Shown here: in pieces, positions 52,772-64,000 of the stretch | How positions within the stretch are numbered: the stretch's first letter is position 1 | Layout: each line of letters begins with the position of its first letter | Assembly: GCA_030248195.1 (NCBI GenBank) | Contig: JASAND010018129.1 | Coordinates: 80,663 to 144,662, forward strand | Reading direction: 5' to 3' | DNA length: 64,000 nt | Origin: Trissonchulus latispiculum | Lineage: Eukaryota > Nematoda > Enoplea > Enoplida > Ironidae | Position numbers and translations under genes: made by a program | The notes under the pieces: model-generated | What the model saw: the letters and a program-made list of their open reading frames with translations, nothing else | Told to the model about the DNA's origin: nothing | Database searches by the model: none

Positions 52772-55512
52772 ATGAACACATCAACGAACTCTGAAGATCT
52801 TGAAGATAATTTTCATCTGGCAAAAGCGATCAAGACCGGAGACGGATTTAGATCAATTGATGCCAGTGCCAACACTCTTTGTAGCAATAATGGCGATTCT
52901 CCTATACCGGAAAGCAAGCGGCCATCCCCAGTAAATCTACATTTCTTTCGTCGGGATACTTTGCCTGAGAACGAGCTTGCTGAACCAGCAAAGGAATCCC
53001 ATGGAAGGGTGCGATTTCTGAGCGAACCATCGAAAGGAAACAGTCCACCGAAGCACAGACAACGAGCTGCCACAGGTTGGGCACCAAACAAAGGACGAAG
53101 ACGGCGACACCTGTCAAGACAACTTACGGGACAGCTGAATAGGACTGCCAGTATGACTCTTTTAACCATGCGGGATGTATCGCAAAGAACCTTCTCTTCC
53201 GTGAACGCGGACGATGAAAATCCAGAACGTGGCACATGGTCTTCCCAGTTTGAATTTTTCCTGTCATGCTTGGGCTATGCTGTTGGTTTAGGTAATGCTT
53301 TATCATTTGTTAAATTCAATATTCAACCCAATATATTTCGTACTCTATGCACTAGTCTTTGTAGAGCAGTTTACAATATTACAATATACCTGATATCAAA
53401 ACATGAGATTTATCTTGCAAAAATGTATTAAAGAACACGGTATATGTATAATACCTTATTGCTAAAAGTTTACAGTTAAAAATTAACACTCTAGAAAGAG
53501 TCTGGTGAGTGTAATCAAAAGAACAAAAGACAAAGTGTACATAATAAATAGCTCTCATGTACTTTTGATAATACATATACGCGAGTAGGTAGAGCATAGT
53601 CTCACACTTTAGGCATTAAAGGAGCTACCATACTCTCCTCGCAATACCTAATTTACCCTACCCTAATCGTTATGGTAATTCACCCAACTCTACATTTGGT
53701 TGGCGTGTACTTGTATATTTTGCTCTCGGCTCGAAAGACCTATATACTCAAGTTTAAACCGAATGTTGTCATGCCTTGCGCTGGCCATAATTTATGCTAT
53801 AACAAGCTAACTGAACTAAGCTAAACATAAATCAATTATTGCCTTTATTTTTAGGAAATGTTTGGCGATTTCCATACTTGTGTCATAAAAATGGTGGTGG
53901 AGCTTTTCTAATACCCTACTTTTTGGCCCTTGCCTTGTGCGGTTTGCCAATCTTATTCCTGGAGCTAAGCTTGGGTCAGTTTTCTAGTGAAGGTCCTATA
54001 TCAATTTGGAAGGTTTCAAGACTCTTTACTGGAATTGGGATCGGCATGATAATGACGTCCTTTTATTTGGCAATTTATTACAATGTTGTAACTGGGTGGG
54101 CCTTTTACTACATTTATGCTTCCTTCACAGAGCAATTGGATTGGCGTTGTTGTGGAAATGACTGGAATTCCGATGAGTGTTTTTCGTTTGCCACTGGATG
54201 CTCTGAAAATCAGTCCATCGCCAATCTCAGTCTCAACTCAAATCAATCCTTTAAGTTTTCGGCCGACGAATATTTCCACAATGTGGCGCTGAAAATCAGC
54301 AACGGCATTCATCACATAGGCTCAATTCAAGGCCACCTGTTTCTTGGCTTGGCTGTGGCATGGGCAACCGTTTTTCTTGTTCTAATGCGTGGGATTAAGA
54401 GCTTTGGTAAAGCAGTATACTTTACGTCTTGCTTTCCCTATCTTGTTCTGTTCATTTTGCTGGTAAGAGCGCTGGTAGAGCCAGGTGCGTTGAAGGGAAT
54501 TAAGTACTATTTAACTCCAGAATGGGGCAAGCTATTGGAGGCTGATGTATGGGGAGACGCAGTAACCCAAATTTTCTTCTCCACCAGCATTTGTACTGGA
54601 GGTATCATAACACTGGCTAGCTATAATAAGTTCCACAACAACTGTTACAGAGATGCACTAATCATCGGAATAGGGAACAGTATGACATCAATTTTTTCTG
54701 GCTTTGTCGTCTTCTCTATTTTGGGGTTCATGGCAGAGCATATGGGCAAGGAGGTTAAGGATGTTGTTCGAGATGGGCCGGGGCTTACTTTCATCATATA
54801 TCCGCAAGCTGTTACTTTGCTTCATTTTTCACCGGTATGGTCAGTGTTATTTTTCTCTATGCTAGTAACATTGGCTTTGAGCTCGATGTTTCCTACAGTT
54901 GAAAACATCACTACGGCTATAATAGATCAGTTCTCCGTGTTGCGCCCGTACAAATTTTGGCTGACCTTGGTCACTTGTCTTTTGCTTTTCTGTCTGGGCT
55001 GTTTGCTTACTACTAGTGGAGGGATGTATATTTTGTTGATTTTGGACAAGTTTGCTGTTGGATATGCTCTTGTGATCTTGGGTATGTTTGAAGTGCTTGT
55101 ACTTGCCTGGTGTTATGGAACTGATCGAATCTATGCGGACATTCAGGCTATGACTGGGACGAAGCTGTCACCGCACTGGAAAATCATGTGGAAGTACATA
55201 TCACCTTTGATGCTGTTATTTTGTCTATTGTTTTCATGGGTAGACTTTAATCCTTTAAAATATTCTGGCACTGACTATGTATTCCCTGGATGGCTTAATG
55301 GTTTTGGGTGGTTCCTTTCGTTCACGTCATTCTTTCCAATACCTATATGTGGGCTATATTATTGCTGGAAGTACAAAAACGTAATTGGACAGGGTTGGCA
55401 CAGTGCCAGTAAATGTCTCCTGGAACCGTCTAACAGTTGGGGCCCGGCCTTGCCACAAAATAGACAATATGTGGGCTTCGAACGATGGGATGAAGATGAC
55501 GTCTTTTCGTAG
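52772..55512 (+). CDS. SLC6-family Na+/Cl- dependent transporter (join 52772..53291, 53855..55512)
   Basis: A 12-TM plasma-membrane symporter of GABA/amino-acid/osmolyte type. ATG 52,772 has A at -3. The 563-bp intron falls within Gly of GLGNVW and the join keeps frame, giving 725 aa. A hydrophilic N-terminus of about 170 aa is long for the family. TM1 carries GYAVGLGNVWRFPY, with Gly where monoamine carriers have Asp. TM2 is IPYFLALALCGLPILFLELS. The EL2 loop has Cys residues and N-glycosylation sites (NQS, NLS). TM6 is IFFSTSICTGG with SYNKFHNNCYRD. TM7 has GNSMTSIFSGF with the Asn/Ser expected of a chloride site. TM8 reads LALSSMF where GLDS is usual. WCYGTDRIYADIQAMTG marks TM10-11. The tail contains SNSWGPALPQNR. 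Substrate cannot be fixed. No break is seen. Confidence 0.93.
53292..53854 (+). other. Intron of the transporter gene
   Basis: It starts GTAATG and ends TTATTTTTAG, 563 bp. Splicing here restores the invariant GLGNVWRFPY core, which fixes both borders. No repeat of note inside. Confidence 0.9.
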
Positions 55513-55959
55513 TGCCAAGAAAGCATTCGGAAAATAAGTCATTCCACAATATCATATAAATACATACTACAAGATAACAGTATGTTTTAGTTTTGCTTTG
55601 TGTTGTTTTGATTTGTTTTGCCATGTATTATCTCGACTTTATTGTGTACCAGTTACATTAACAACCTTAATTCATTTAGGTAATTAAATTTAGCTTAGTC
55701 GTCGGTGATTTCGTAGTTTAGCTAAAGTGCGCCTTCGATACCGCAGTGGCAGTTGAAAAGTATTCTTCACCATTGGCAAACTGGCACATCAACGCAGCAA
55801 TGATTGCGCCCGCCCCCGGTATTCGACATGTTTTTCAATTAGTGACAGTAGCATATGTAACTATATTGCCACGACACGATATAGTGAGCTGGTTTTATAA
55901 ATTATGAATAGTTAAGCTTTCTCAAAGGTACAGTATAAGCTTGCTATACTTGCGATCAG

Positions 55960-56062
55960 ACATGTGCAGGAGGGGATGTTCTGGTAAAGGGTGAGCCGGC
56001 TGCCGAAGGCCCAAGGAAAACCGGATTTGGGAGTGAAACCCTCCCCGGCCCCAAGCACATGT
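55960..56062. repeat. Small repeat with ACATGTGC ends, copy 1
   Basis: It starts ACATGTGCAGGAGGG and ends CCCCAAGCACATGT. A related copy with the same ends lies at 58,832-58,994. Termini are inverted (ACATGTGC/GCACATGT). Confidence 0.6.
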
Positions 56063-56503
56063 ATGCTTACGATTCTAAAACATTTAAAACGTTTTGTGAA
56101 AGCTACAGGAAATGTGATGTTTGTGCTAATAAGTAATAAATGCTCCTGTCCATGTCCATGGGTTATAAAATCGTATACCATGTCTACAAAACTAAAGTCT
56201 TTCAGAGTCTGGTTTTGACTTAGCTTTTGACTTTTGACTTAGCAAATTTTTGTTCAAAACTTGTAGAGTTTGTGTTCTGGTGAGAAGTCAGCCTGGACAG
56301 TGTACCAAACAAATTTTGCTACGGAATAGCAATAGACTATACTTCCCATATTTTAGTGGGGAGCTGTCGTTAGTAGTTTATCTTCTGTTGTTCTACAGCT
56401 TCTTAAACAGTCCACGTTAGTTTGCTTTTGTCTATTATTTCAAATAAATTATTATGAAATCTAATTTCAAAGGAATAAGTTTTCAAGTAAGATGAAATTT
56501 ACA

Positions 56504-56764
56504 CTACTCTACCAAGACAGAGCATGCAAGGCTAGAATTGTACAGTACCATTCCTCCATAGTCCATACAGTAATGCTTTAAATTTAAAATGGGTTGTAAT
56601 TTAACCTTCCTGTACGTGATTTTATTCTTCAAAGCAAAGCCGGTGACCAAAGGAGCTGCCAACGCAAGAAAACAGCGGACTCTTTTCATCAGTGCAGGTG
56701 CGATATCGATACTGTCGTCCGAGGCGACATTCTGACCAGTTGGACCAGCTGGTCCAGAGATAAC
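56504..56764 (-). other. Weak candidate terminal exon
   Basis: The minus strand shows an acceptor-like TTACATTACTTCCAG at 56,765. It is followed by an open frame beginning VISGPAGPTGQNVASDD and ending at a stop at 56,504. The short Gly-X-Y-like start and hydrophobic middle (CFLALAAPLVTGFALKN) match no family I know. It could be chance. Confidence 0.2.
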
Positions 56765-57698
56765 CTGGAAGTAATGTAAAGTTTAACTCCAAATAGTCTC
56801 ATGATATATAATCACAGAGAAAATAAATTCTGACCAACTTCAAGCAAGAATAAAATTCAGAAAGCATTCAACCGACTCAGTGAAAAGTATTGTCCCAACA
56901 GTATGGGAAATGGGAATTTCAGCTAGAAATCTGTGGTTATTACAGCATAGATCATTACTATTGCAAATACAAAAGACTATTGCAACTATGTAAGTAAGTG
57001 CTTGTGCTAGTTTTCTATTTAAGAACTGGCTTCTCCTATTTGCCAACTATTATTGTACTTATTTCTTGCAGTGTGTCTGTTCTTAAATTAAGTTGGTGCA
57101 ATCCATGGTCAAAAGCTAATGCTTGAAGATGAAGACAGAACCAGTGAAAATAGTGTGACATACATGTGTTACAAAATGTGTCACATATATAAATGTACCG
57201 AATATGATCATTACATAATCGATACTTCTGCATACATACTGTTAATAATTCTCAATTTCACCACAGAATTCTGCCAAGGATTTTCCGACGCAGCTTCAAG
57301 GGTCTTTCTTTCCGGAGGAATGTATCTAGTTCTTCCTATAAAATGAACCTTTAAGCTTAACGAATGAACACGGAGAAAAATTTATTAATTTACTAAATCA
57401 AAATAAAATTCAGTTTTGTAGCTCTCCTCCGCATTAGAGATATTATAGGCAGACTGCTATCCACTGCATTTTGCGTCATCTTATGGGGCGAGGATTATAT
57501 AGTAGCTTGCCAATCGGGCCACCCGTAACCCCTTCCTTTCATCCTTCATCGTTGTGTATACGGTGTTCAAGAATACTTAATATATATTTGCAAGAATTGT
57601 TTTGTTGTTCTTTCTTGGTTTGTTTGTTTTAGTTTGGAAATAGATGATACTAATGCTAATAAATTGTGACTTCAGCACCCGAGACCCGAAAAATTCCG

Positions 57699-57770
57699 GC
57701 CTCGGGTGAGATTCAAGCCTATGACTTCCGGCTTAACGCTCCAACTCTTTGCCAACTCTGCTGCCGAGGC
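57699..57770 (-). repeat. Degenerate tRNA-like sequence (SINE head or tRNA pseudogene)
   Basis: On the minus strand, GCCTCGG and CCGAGGC make a perfect 7-bp acceptor-like stem 72 bases apart. Between them lie an A-box-like GCAGAGTTGG and a B-box-like GGCTTGAATCT. D and T arms no longer pair well, so a working tRNA is unlikely. Confidence 0.5.
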
Positions 57771-58080
57771 TACAGTCGTACCAGGCTAGAAGGAGATCGT
57801 ATCCAAACTGAAGCGAGAATGAGTTAATAAATGCGTTTTACAACGCGGACAAACACATGACGAACAGAAATGCAAAGTCGATGTCTTGAATAATTTCGTT
57901 CCCCCCTAACTTTGGTCCTATTTGCCCCTCATTGTGATAAAAGTAACAAAATCCGGTGTCGTGGAATTTTTGATCCCTCATAGCCAACTTTTAGTAGAAG
58001 TAACCGATCTTGTTAAGTTTCCAGAGCAATACATACATTCCTCTCGCGAAGTCCAGTATATGATTTAGCTTTGGGATGGT

Positions 58081-58081
58081 A

Positions 58082-58115
<34 letters not shown>

Positions 58116-58135
58116 AATGTATGTATGTATATACA
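58081..58135. repeat. TATG microsatellite
   Basis: AT dinucleotides lead into about ten TATG units with one GAAT interruption. Confidence 0.9.
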
Positions 58136-58704
58136 ATGTAAAAACCACCCCACGCGAGGGCGACAAAAGAACGCGTTCCTCCGTGGCAGCGCCTTGGCTT
58201 ACCGAGAGCGTGTTAGGCTTAGAATAGAGTTTGCTTTTACATGTCTAAGCCTAAGTCATTTTTAAGCATAAGCTCAGCATATATATAGTTGTGACTTATG
58301 GTTGCGTGATGATTTTTATTTGAAGCTGAGGTAGAAAAATTTCAAATTTCACGGGGTCATGTTAGTCAAAATACTCTTAATAAGAGGAATTCATTGGTCA
58401 ACTCGTTAAACTAGATACCTAAACATTTCGAAGAAAAAATCGTGATAATTTAGTATTCCAGTTACTTATCAAACCATCTCGATATTATTTCACATGATAA
58501 AAGTTTTGCGTATGACTTAAACTGCCTATGCTAATTTTCGGATGACGATTACGTTGTTACCATGTTATCACACATCAAGTTAATAGTCATCGTGGAGTGT
58601 ATTGCTGTCAAAGTAATAAGATAGGTAGCTCCTACAAAATGCTTGCTATAAAGGCGACAAATATTTCAGAGGGTCATGACGCCATCGGGGGCAATTGCAT
58701 AAAG

Positions 58705-58737
58705 ATCTACTAGTTGCGGATTCCGCAACTAGTAGAT
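58705..58737. repeat. 33-bp near-perfect palindrome
   Basis: ATCTACTAGTTGCGGA and TCCGCAACTAGTAGAT around one T. A partial repeat (TGCGGATTCCGCA) follows at 58,744. Confidence 0.85.
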
Positions 58738-58831
58738 ACTAGTCTGCGGATTCCGCAATGCGAGTGTTCCATAAAGTGCAAGTGCGAAATCCGCAGCTAG
58801 CAGTACTAGTGCGGGTCAAGAGACTTAGCAG

Positions 58832-58994
58832 ACGTGTGCAGGAGGGCAAGTTTGGGGGGGGGGTGAACCGGATTTTCCCAAAAAAACAGAAAAATCCAGA
58901 CTCTGGGGGGGGGGTGAGGGACCCCTCTGGGGTGTGAGGTCCAGGTCTGGGAGGGGGGGGGGTGAACCCCGCAATCCCCTCTCCAAGCACATGT
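58832..58994. repeat. Small repeat with ACATGTGC ends, copy 2
   Basis: It starts ACGTGTGCAGGAGGG and ends CCAAGCACATGT. It is longer than copy 1 because of G runs (GGGGGGGGGGGTGAACC). Confidence 0.6.
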
Positions 58995-59907
58995 AGGTCA
59001 GAGATTCTAGTGAAGTGAGGCTTAGGTACAATACCTTTAGTTTTATACCTATCCTTGAATTTTATTATATGTGAAAAGGGGAAGGTATTATAATATGTTA
59101 TGTACTCGCTATTTGAAGATTAAAACAAACGTAAGATTTCCTTCCTTCGAGAATGGAACCTGAACAAAGTACTATCTACGTACCTGCAATTTGAGGATTG
59201 GTGGTAATCAGACAAATCGGACAAAATAGAAATAAGGGGAACATCCAAGGAATTCGGTACATTTGAAAGTTCACAATGAGTAACTCAAACTTCAATGATG
59301 AAGTGATGAAAACAAATTTTCTCAACCGTGGCTGAGCCCCGATAAAAGATTCTACATTCATCGGGTTCAAAAAGTAGAAAAGCGATATTACTTTAACAAT
59401 AAGTTTCTGAATGAAAACTTATTTGTTTTCTTGCATACCATTTCTAGGCTGAATTGATGCAGTAAAAACTGTGAATGGCATTTCAGAACATAAAGTAACC
59501 TAATTCGGATTTTCCACTTTCAAAAGTCAAGTAATCTACGTACTTATAAACTCAGTGATAGACAGATTAAGTACATACAAGAACTTTACTGACAAACAAA
59601 TAACAAGCATACAATTACTGTACAGTAGACAAAAAGTTTAATACGATATCGGGCATATTAGTACTGTACAAGGACAGGTAAAGTGGAGTTGAGCGTAGCA
59701 AAGTGAGAAAGGGCAAAGTTGAAAGACAAGTTGAGGAAGACAAGAGAAATCAATGAAATAGAAGACTCAGGTAAGGGAAGGCAAACACTGAGTTATCTGA
59801 AAATAAAAACAAAAATGCAAAGACAAAAGTATACCAGCAACGCCACTAAACCTAAGTAAAACGCATTAAACCTCGAATAGAGCTCCTTTTCCTAACTCCT
59901 CTTATAA

Positions 59908-60074
59908 GGGCCTTTTCGCGCATCGAGTTAAACGAGTTAAAGGAGTTAGAGTTAACTCAATCCTTTTCGCGCATTGGGTTAAAAGAGTTAAACAGTTCAT
60001 TTCAGCTCGCCTGCAGGATTGAACTAGTTAAAATTTTTTAACTCTACACTTTTAACTCGCGCGGGAAAAGACCC
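59908..60074. mobile_element. 167-bp MITE, PIF/Harbinger-like by target site
   Basis: Ends GGGCCTTTTCGCGC and, inverted, GCGCGGGAAAAGACCC. TAA flanks both sides (59905-59907 and 60075-60077). Internal GAGTTAAA words repeat in both orientations. A 3-bp TAA/TTA duplication is typical of PIF/Harbinger elements; the class is inferred. Confidence 0.65.
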
Positions 60075-62282
60075 TAAGCGAAACGTGAATGGTTTAGTTT
60101 CCGAATTTCCTCTTCCAAGTAGACGCTCTCTATGTTATATCTTCATAACATGAAGGCCTGGTTTTTCAGAAAATCCTAAAATGTCGCAATAATTTGTATT
60201 TTGTCTAGAAAGGCTAAAGTTTTGACGTGCTTGCTCTGTAATCAGTCCGAAAATGAATTAATCAAAATTAACAGTTTTGTTGTTTTACAAAGAAGAAAGA
60301 AGAAGCATTGTATTTTTTAATGTATTATGAAGAATAAATTTTTCAAATTTTTCAGCACTTCACAGTTATAAGCTGCATCTCTGAAAATTTGCACAGGTAC
60401 TGTGCAACATACGCAGCTGCCATCGAAGCGAAGTGGTTTAATACTGCGCTACAGCTACAGGTGGAGGATCATGTCAAGTCTAGATGTGAAGTAATAACTG
60501 CACATGTTCCAATCGAAACCGGAACAAGCCAGCCTCAGCCTCCCTTACCTTGTAAAAATTATATAGTTCGGTTTAGGCAATCCCTCATAAATTCAGCAAC
60601 AACGTAAGGCATTTAGAAAAAATGATGAAATTACCAGAATTTTCCTGGCAAGGATGCTTTATTGCCGGTATTGTAAGAGATTACCTAAACCGAACAATAT
60701 AATGTTTATATCGTTAAAAAGATCTCATTCTACGCAACATAATGATATAAAATTTATTGCTATACGACGTTCCTAGCTCAAGTTATAGTATTTAATTTGT
60801 CGAAAACGCCCATTTTTGAAAAATGTCAGCGTTGTATGTTGACACGCTGAAAAGCCCCCCCGAGATTTTGGCCTTAATGTGTCGTGCATCTCGCAAGCTT
60901 ATTCTACTAGGAAGAGCTGAGTGTAATTTTAGTTGAAAGTACAAGCCCCCTCAGAATTTTCTTGGGGCAAGCCCCCCCCCAGGATCCGACCCTATGTTAA
61001 TGTATGATTATAATAAGCTGTGGATCGCTCTAATGGGTACATTAAGAATAGGAAGGAGCAGGAAGAGCGTGGGTCAATATAGTGGAGGGGCATAACATTG
61101 TTAAACCGGTTATTTATATTGAATATACCCTTTTTAGGAGCCTGTTGCTTTTACCGTTGAGCTAATTCTAACGGTTATGTCTGTCTACAAGAAAAATAAT
61201 TTTGGGGTGTAATAGTTACCAATTTCGAGGAAATCAGTTTATTCGACATTACTTACTGCCTCACATCTTAAGGAGATTGTTGGTTTATTTATACTCAGAC
61301 ACACCGCACAAATGCACATTTTTCCAATGCCTATTAGCTGGAGTTTATTGTTTTTAGGTCGAGATTTGGACGAAAAATCATTTTGGCAAAACCGCGATTA
61401 TTTTGTTTGACCAAACTACCGGACGGCTTCGAAATATTCTTGGCATAATGCAACTTAGCACAATTGCGGAGAAATGTTTCTCCGGGTCTCGGTTAAAACG
61501 TTTCCTGTCTCGAGAAAACGCAATGCAAATTTGCAGTGTAGCCGTGCATTTTGAGGATTTGCTGAACCATTAGGAGCCACAGAAACATATCCAAAAACGA
61601 CCCACGGCCCATACCTCCTACTTATGACAGCACAAAAAATGTGGAACTTTCTGCAGATTTGAGAAATCCATGTTTAAAAATCGCCCAACGGTCTATCTGG
61701 TTTGTCAAAAATGTAAGTTATTTTACCAGTTACGCATTACGAGCAGAATGTACTCTTTAAAAGCTTTCAAACTGAAGAACCCAATCAGATGCGAACCCAA
61801 TCAGGTGCATTTCAATTCAGTCACATTGGAACTTATATGCCCGTTCATGATACTAACCATGTTACTAACACGTCTTCTACGAAAGCCTGGGACAATGGTC
61901 AGCGGAGGTACTATCTAGTATCTAACATAGTAACATGGGCATTGGGGATACTGTCCTAACTTTGCTCGTGTTGTAAGCCGATACATTTAAGGAATAAAAA
62001 AGTTGACCTGAAAGGCGCTAACATTAGATTTGACTCGAAGGCTCTTTGTGCTCGAGAAAATCTCTCACATGTACCTGGCCTGGACGCAATTTTCGTTAAT
62101 TCTCATTGTTTTTCTCGAGACTGAAATTTTTCATTGCATAGATTCACTGTAAACAGTTGACCTTTCATTGGTCAAAAGTCTTGCAGGGAACAGAATAATA
62201 TGATCTATAAGTGCATGTCAGGCTGTGACAGTATTTCATCAAGAACAAAGCAAATTTTACGGCAACAGTAGAACGTTATTAT
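60075..62282. other. Intergenic stretch without a supported gene
   Basis: It includes a short inverted repeat (60,561-60,582 with 60,679-60,701: TAGTTCGGTTTAGGCAATC against its inverse). A frame of 72 codons at 60,389 and one of 82 codons at 61,670 have no recognisable domain. Confidence 0.45.
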
Positions 62283-63430
62283 AGTACGACCAAAAAATGT
62301 GTGCAAACTTTAACCGTTTACAGCAGATTAATTAGCCTTTGGAGTAAACCCCAACAATGTATATATTTTTAGAATCGTCAGGACTCAGGAACTCGGATTT
62401 CGAAAATTTGGAAAAATCCCGGAATTCCGAGTTTCATTTACGGAAAATCCAAAATTTTTAATTTTTCGCCCAAGTTTTATGGGAATCAAACTTTTGTTTC
62501 AAGGATCGAATAGAGCGGATCATTTTTGCTCTTATAAGCTTTTCACGAAATGCACCCATTTTCCGGAATTCCCGTTTTCAAAATTCCCGGATTTAAATAC
62601 TATTCACCAATACCGACAAGATAGGTATCATTCGAAAGCTCTTAACGAGCTGAATAACTTTTGGACTAGAACGAACTCGTGAAAATGCACTCAGTTTTTG
62701 GAATTCGCGAAAACCGAAAATTCCGGATTTTAGTGGTTGCCCCCAATACCCCACAGTGGAAGTATCATCTGAAAGCTCTTGATGAGCTAAACAACTTTTG
62801 TAATAGAGCCAACTCTCAGAAACGCTCCCACTTCCCAAATTAACGAATTCCGGATTTAACTCTAGCTAGGGAGTCTTTCCTAAATTCCGCGAAATGGGCG
62901 CATTTCTGTTAGTTGTCTTTATTACAAAACTTGTTCAGCTCATCAAGAGCTTTCAAATGATATCCATATTGTGGGGCATTGAAGAAAATTTTTAAAAACC
63001 GGAATTTTCGATTTTCGCAAATTCCGGGAACTGAGTGCATTTTCAAGAGTTCCTTTTATTACAAAATTATTCTGCTCGTTAAGAACTTTCAAATAATCCC
63101 ATCTCCGGTATTGGAGAAGAATTTTAAAATCCAGGAGTTTTGAAAACCCGGAATTCCGTAAAATGATTGCACTTTCGTGAAAAGCTTGTAAGAGCAAGAT
63201 ATGCAGTCGGACCAGCTGTATTTCGATCTTCGAAATAAAATTCTGAAGGCCATAAAATTTTGGCGAAAAACTTAAAATTTTAAAATTTCCGTAAACGAAA
63301 CCCGGAATTCCCGATTTTTCCAAATTTTCGAAATCTCGAGTGTAAAAAATATATACATCGTTGGGGTTTACTGCAAAGGCTTATCTGCTATAAACGGCCA
63401 ACGTTTGTACACACGTTTTTGGTCGTACTT
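62283..63430. mobile_element. 1.15-kb element with long inverted ends
   Basis: Left AGTACGACCAAAAAATGTG and right (inverted) AAGTACGACCAAAAACGTG open arms of about 200 bp that share GTAAACCCCAAC, TATATTTTT and CGAAAATTTGGAAAAATC. The inside consists of related units of about 120-130 bp (GAAAGCTCTT.ACGAGCT words), two in one orientation and two in the other, so the whole is mirror-like. No coding frame is convincing and the target duplication is unclear. Confidence 0.65.
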
Positions 63431-63575
63431 CATTCAAGGGTCACATTCTTTGATGGATTCCAGGTTAGTGTCTTTATAGGCTGACAGATTTGGTGTTATG
63501 TTGAGATGTGTAATAATCAAATAAATAACCGGTTTTAAACGTACCATCTACTGGGGTCAACACTGACTATATATC

Positions 63576-64000
63576 TCAGTATCCACCTCCTCCCGAAGAT
63601 TGACCACCCATGCTGTATCCACCAGCTCCATTCATCGGACTGGGCCGCTGACCACCTGTGGCACCGCTGCTACCTCCATAGCCGCCTCCACCTCCTCCCG
63701 AAGACTGGCCGCCCATGCTATAGCCACCAGAGCCGCCTCCACCTCCTCCTGAAGACTGACCACCCATGCTGTATCCTCCGCCGTTGCTTCCACCTCCATT
63801 CATTGGGCTGGGACGCTGACCACCTGTGGCACCGCTGCTACCTCCATAGCCGCCTCCACCTCCTCCCCGAAGACTGGCCGCCCATGCTGTAGCCACCAGA
63901 GCCGCCTCCATCTCCGCCTGAAGACTGACCACCCATGCTGTATCCACCAGCTCCATTCATCGGACTGGGCCGCTGACCACCTGTGGCACCGCTACTACCT
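63576..64000 (-). CDS. Glycine-rich repeat protein, C-terminal end, with a frameshift
   Basis: The gene runs off the window edge. The stop is TGA at 63,576-63,578. The protein is built of repeated GGYSMGGQSSGGGGG, GYGGSSGATGG and QRPSPMNG segments. Glycine-rich low-complexity proteins include RNA-binding, cuticle, silk and eggshell proteins; nothing here chooses between them. One unit at about 63,866 has CCTCCCC where sister units have CCTCCC (plus strand), shifting the frame; upstream of it the repeat continues in another frame. This is either an assembly or sequencing error in repeats or a real truncation. Confidence 0.6.

Larger units (their letters stand above)
55513..57660. other. 3' flank of the transporter gene, mostly featureless
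   Basis: It contains the 103-bp repeat at 55,960 and a weak minus-strand exon candidate at 56,504-56,764. The remainder is AT-rich with no supported gene. Confidence 0.45.
57771..59904. other. Intergenic stretch without a gene
   Basis: It holds a microsatellite (58,081), a perfect palindrome (58,705), the second ACATGTGC repeat (58,832) and otherwise unannotated AT-rich sequence. Confidence 0.5.

Noticed and set aside
1..64000. CRISPR arrays, rRNA genes or prokaryotic operons
   Set aside because: None seen. The tandem arrays have no spacers, and the gene structure is eukaryotic.

Overview
The window is metazoan nuclear DNA, almost certainly from an invertebrate. Three things show this: a solute carrier family 6 (SLC6) transporter gene with a spliceosomal intron, terminal-inverted-repeat (TIR) transposons, and a very large LTR element. 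Nothing in it is bacterial. The species cannot be fixed from the sequence. Coding content is low. Most of the window is transposable elements, many nested in one another, in an AT-rich background broken by unusual poly-G and poly-C runs.

Layout. 1-11.98 kb: repeats only. These are a TIR element (1.8-2.9 kb), a 206-bp-arm inverted repeat (3.1-3.9 kb), a 147-bp tandem repeat (4.0-5.0 kb), a 163-bp tandem repeat (5.0-5.5 kb), a hAT-type MITE with an 8-bp target duplication (6.8-7.3 kb), and back-to-back short elements with long G/C runs (7.3-12 kb). 11.985-16.496 kb: a Ginger-like DNA transposon with 119-bp TIRs and a broken gypsy-type integrase gene. That gene is itself split by a TTAA-flanked element. 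17.429-24.145 kb: a solo LTR of 6.7 kb with a perfect 4-bp target duplication (ACTT). 26.116-51.964 kb: a complete LTR element of the same family on the minus strand, flanked by AATG on both sides. 52.77-55.51 kb: an SLC6 neurotransmitter or amino-acid transporter gene (two coding exons, 725 aa). 55.5-63.5 kb: intergenic DNA with small repeats and MITEs. 63.576-64.000 kb: the 3' end of a glycine-rich repeat protein gene on the minus strand.

The outstanding object is the 25.8-kb LTR element. Its LTRs are exceptionally long (7.4 kb left, 5.1 kb right, 6.7 kb in the solo copy). Its 13.3-kb interior encodes Gag with a zinc knuckle, a class-I-fusion-like envelope, an aspartic protease, two further Gag-like modules, a NADAR-domain protein and an orphan protein. 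I can find no reverse transcriptase, RNase H or integrase. All three LTR copies carry a six-unit heat shock element inside a near-perfect palindrome, beside a GC box, together with several palindromes that keep their pairing through compensatory base changes. The accessory frames sit right behind splice-acceptor-like sequences, which suggests spliced subgenomic mRNAs as in complex retroviruses. The simplest reading is a large, recently mobile, stress-responsive, envelope-bearing element that depends on polymerase supplied in trans and carries its own ADP-ribose-related enzyme.

Limits: identifications are by eye from motifs. Splice sites, TIR ends and transposon class names are inferred unless a target duplication is cited. 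The many short open frames in the repeat regions are not considered genes.
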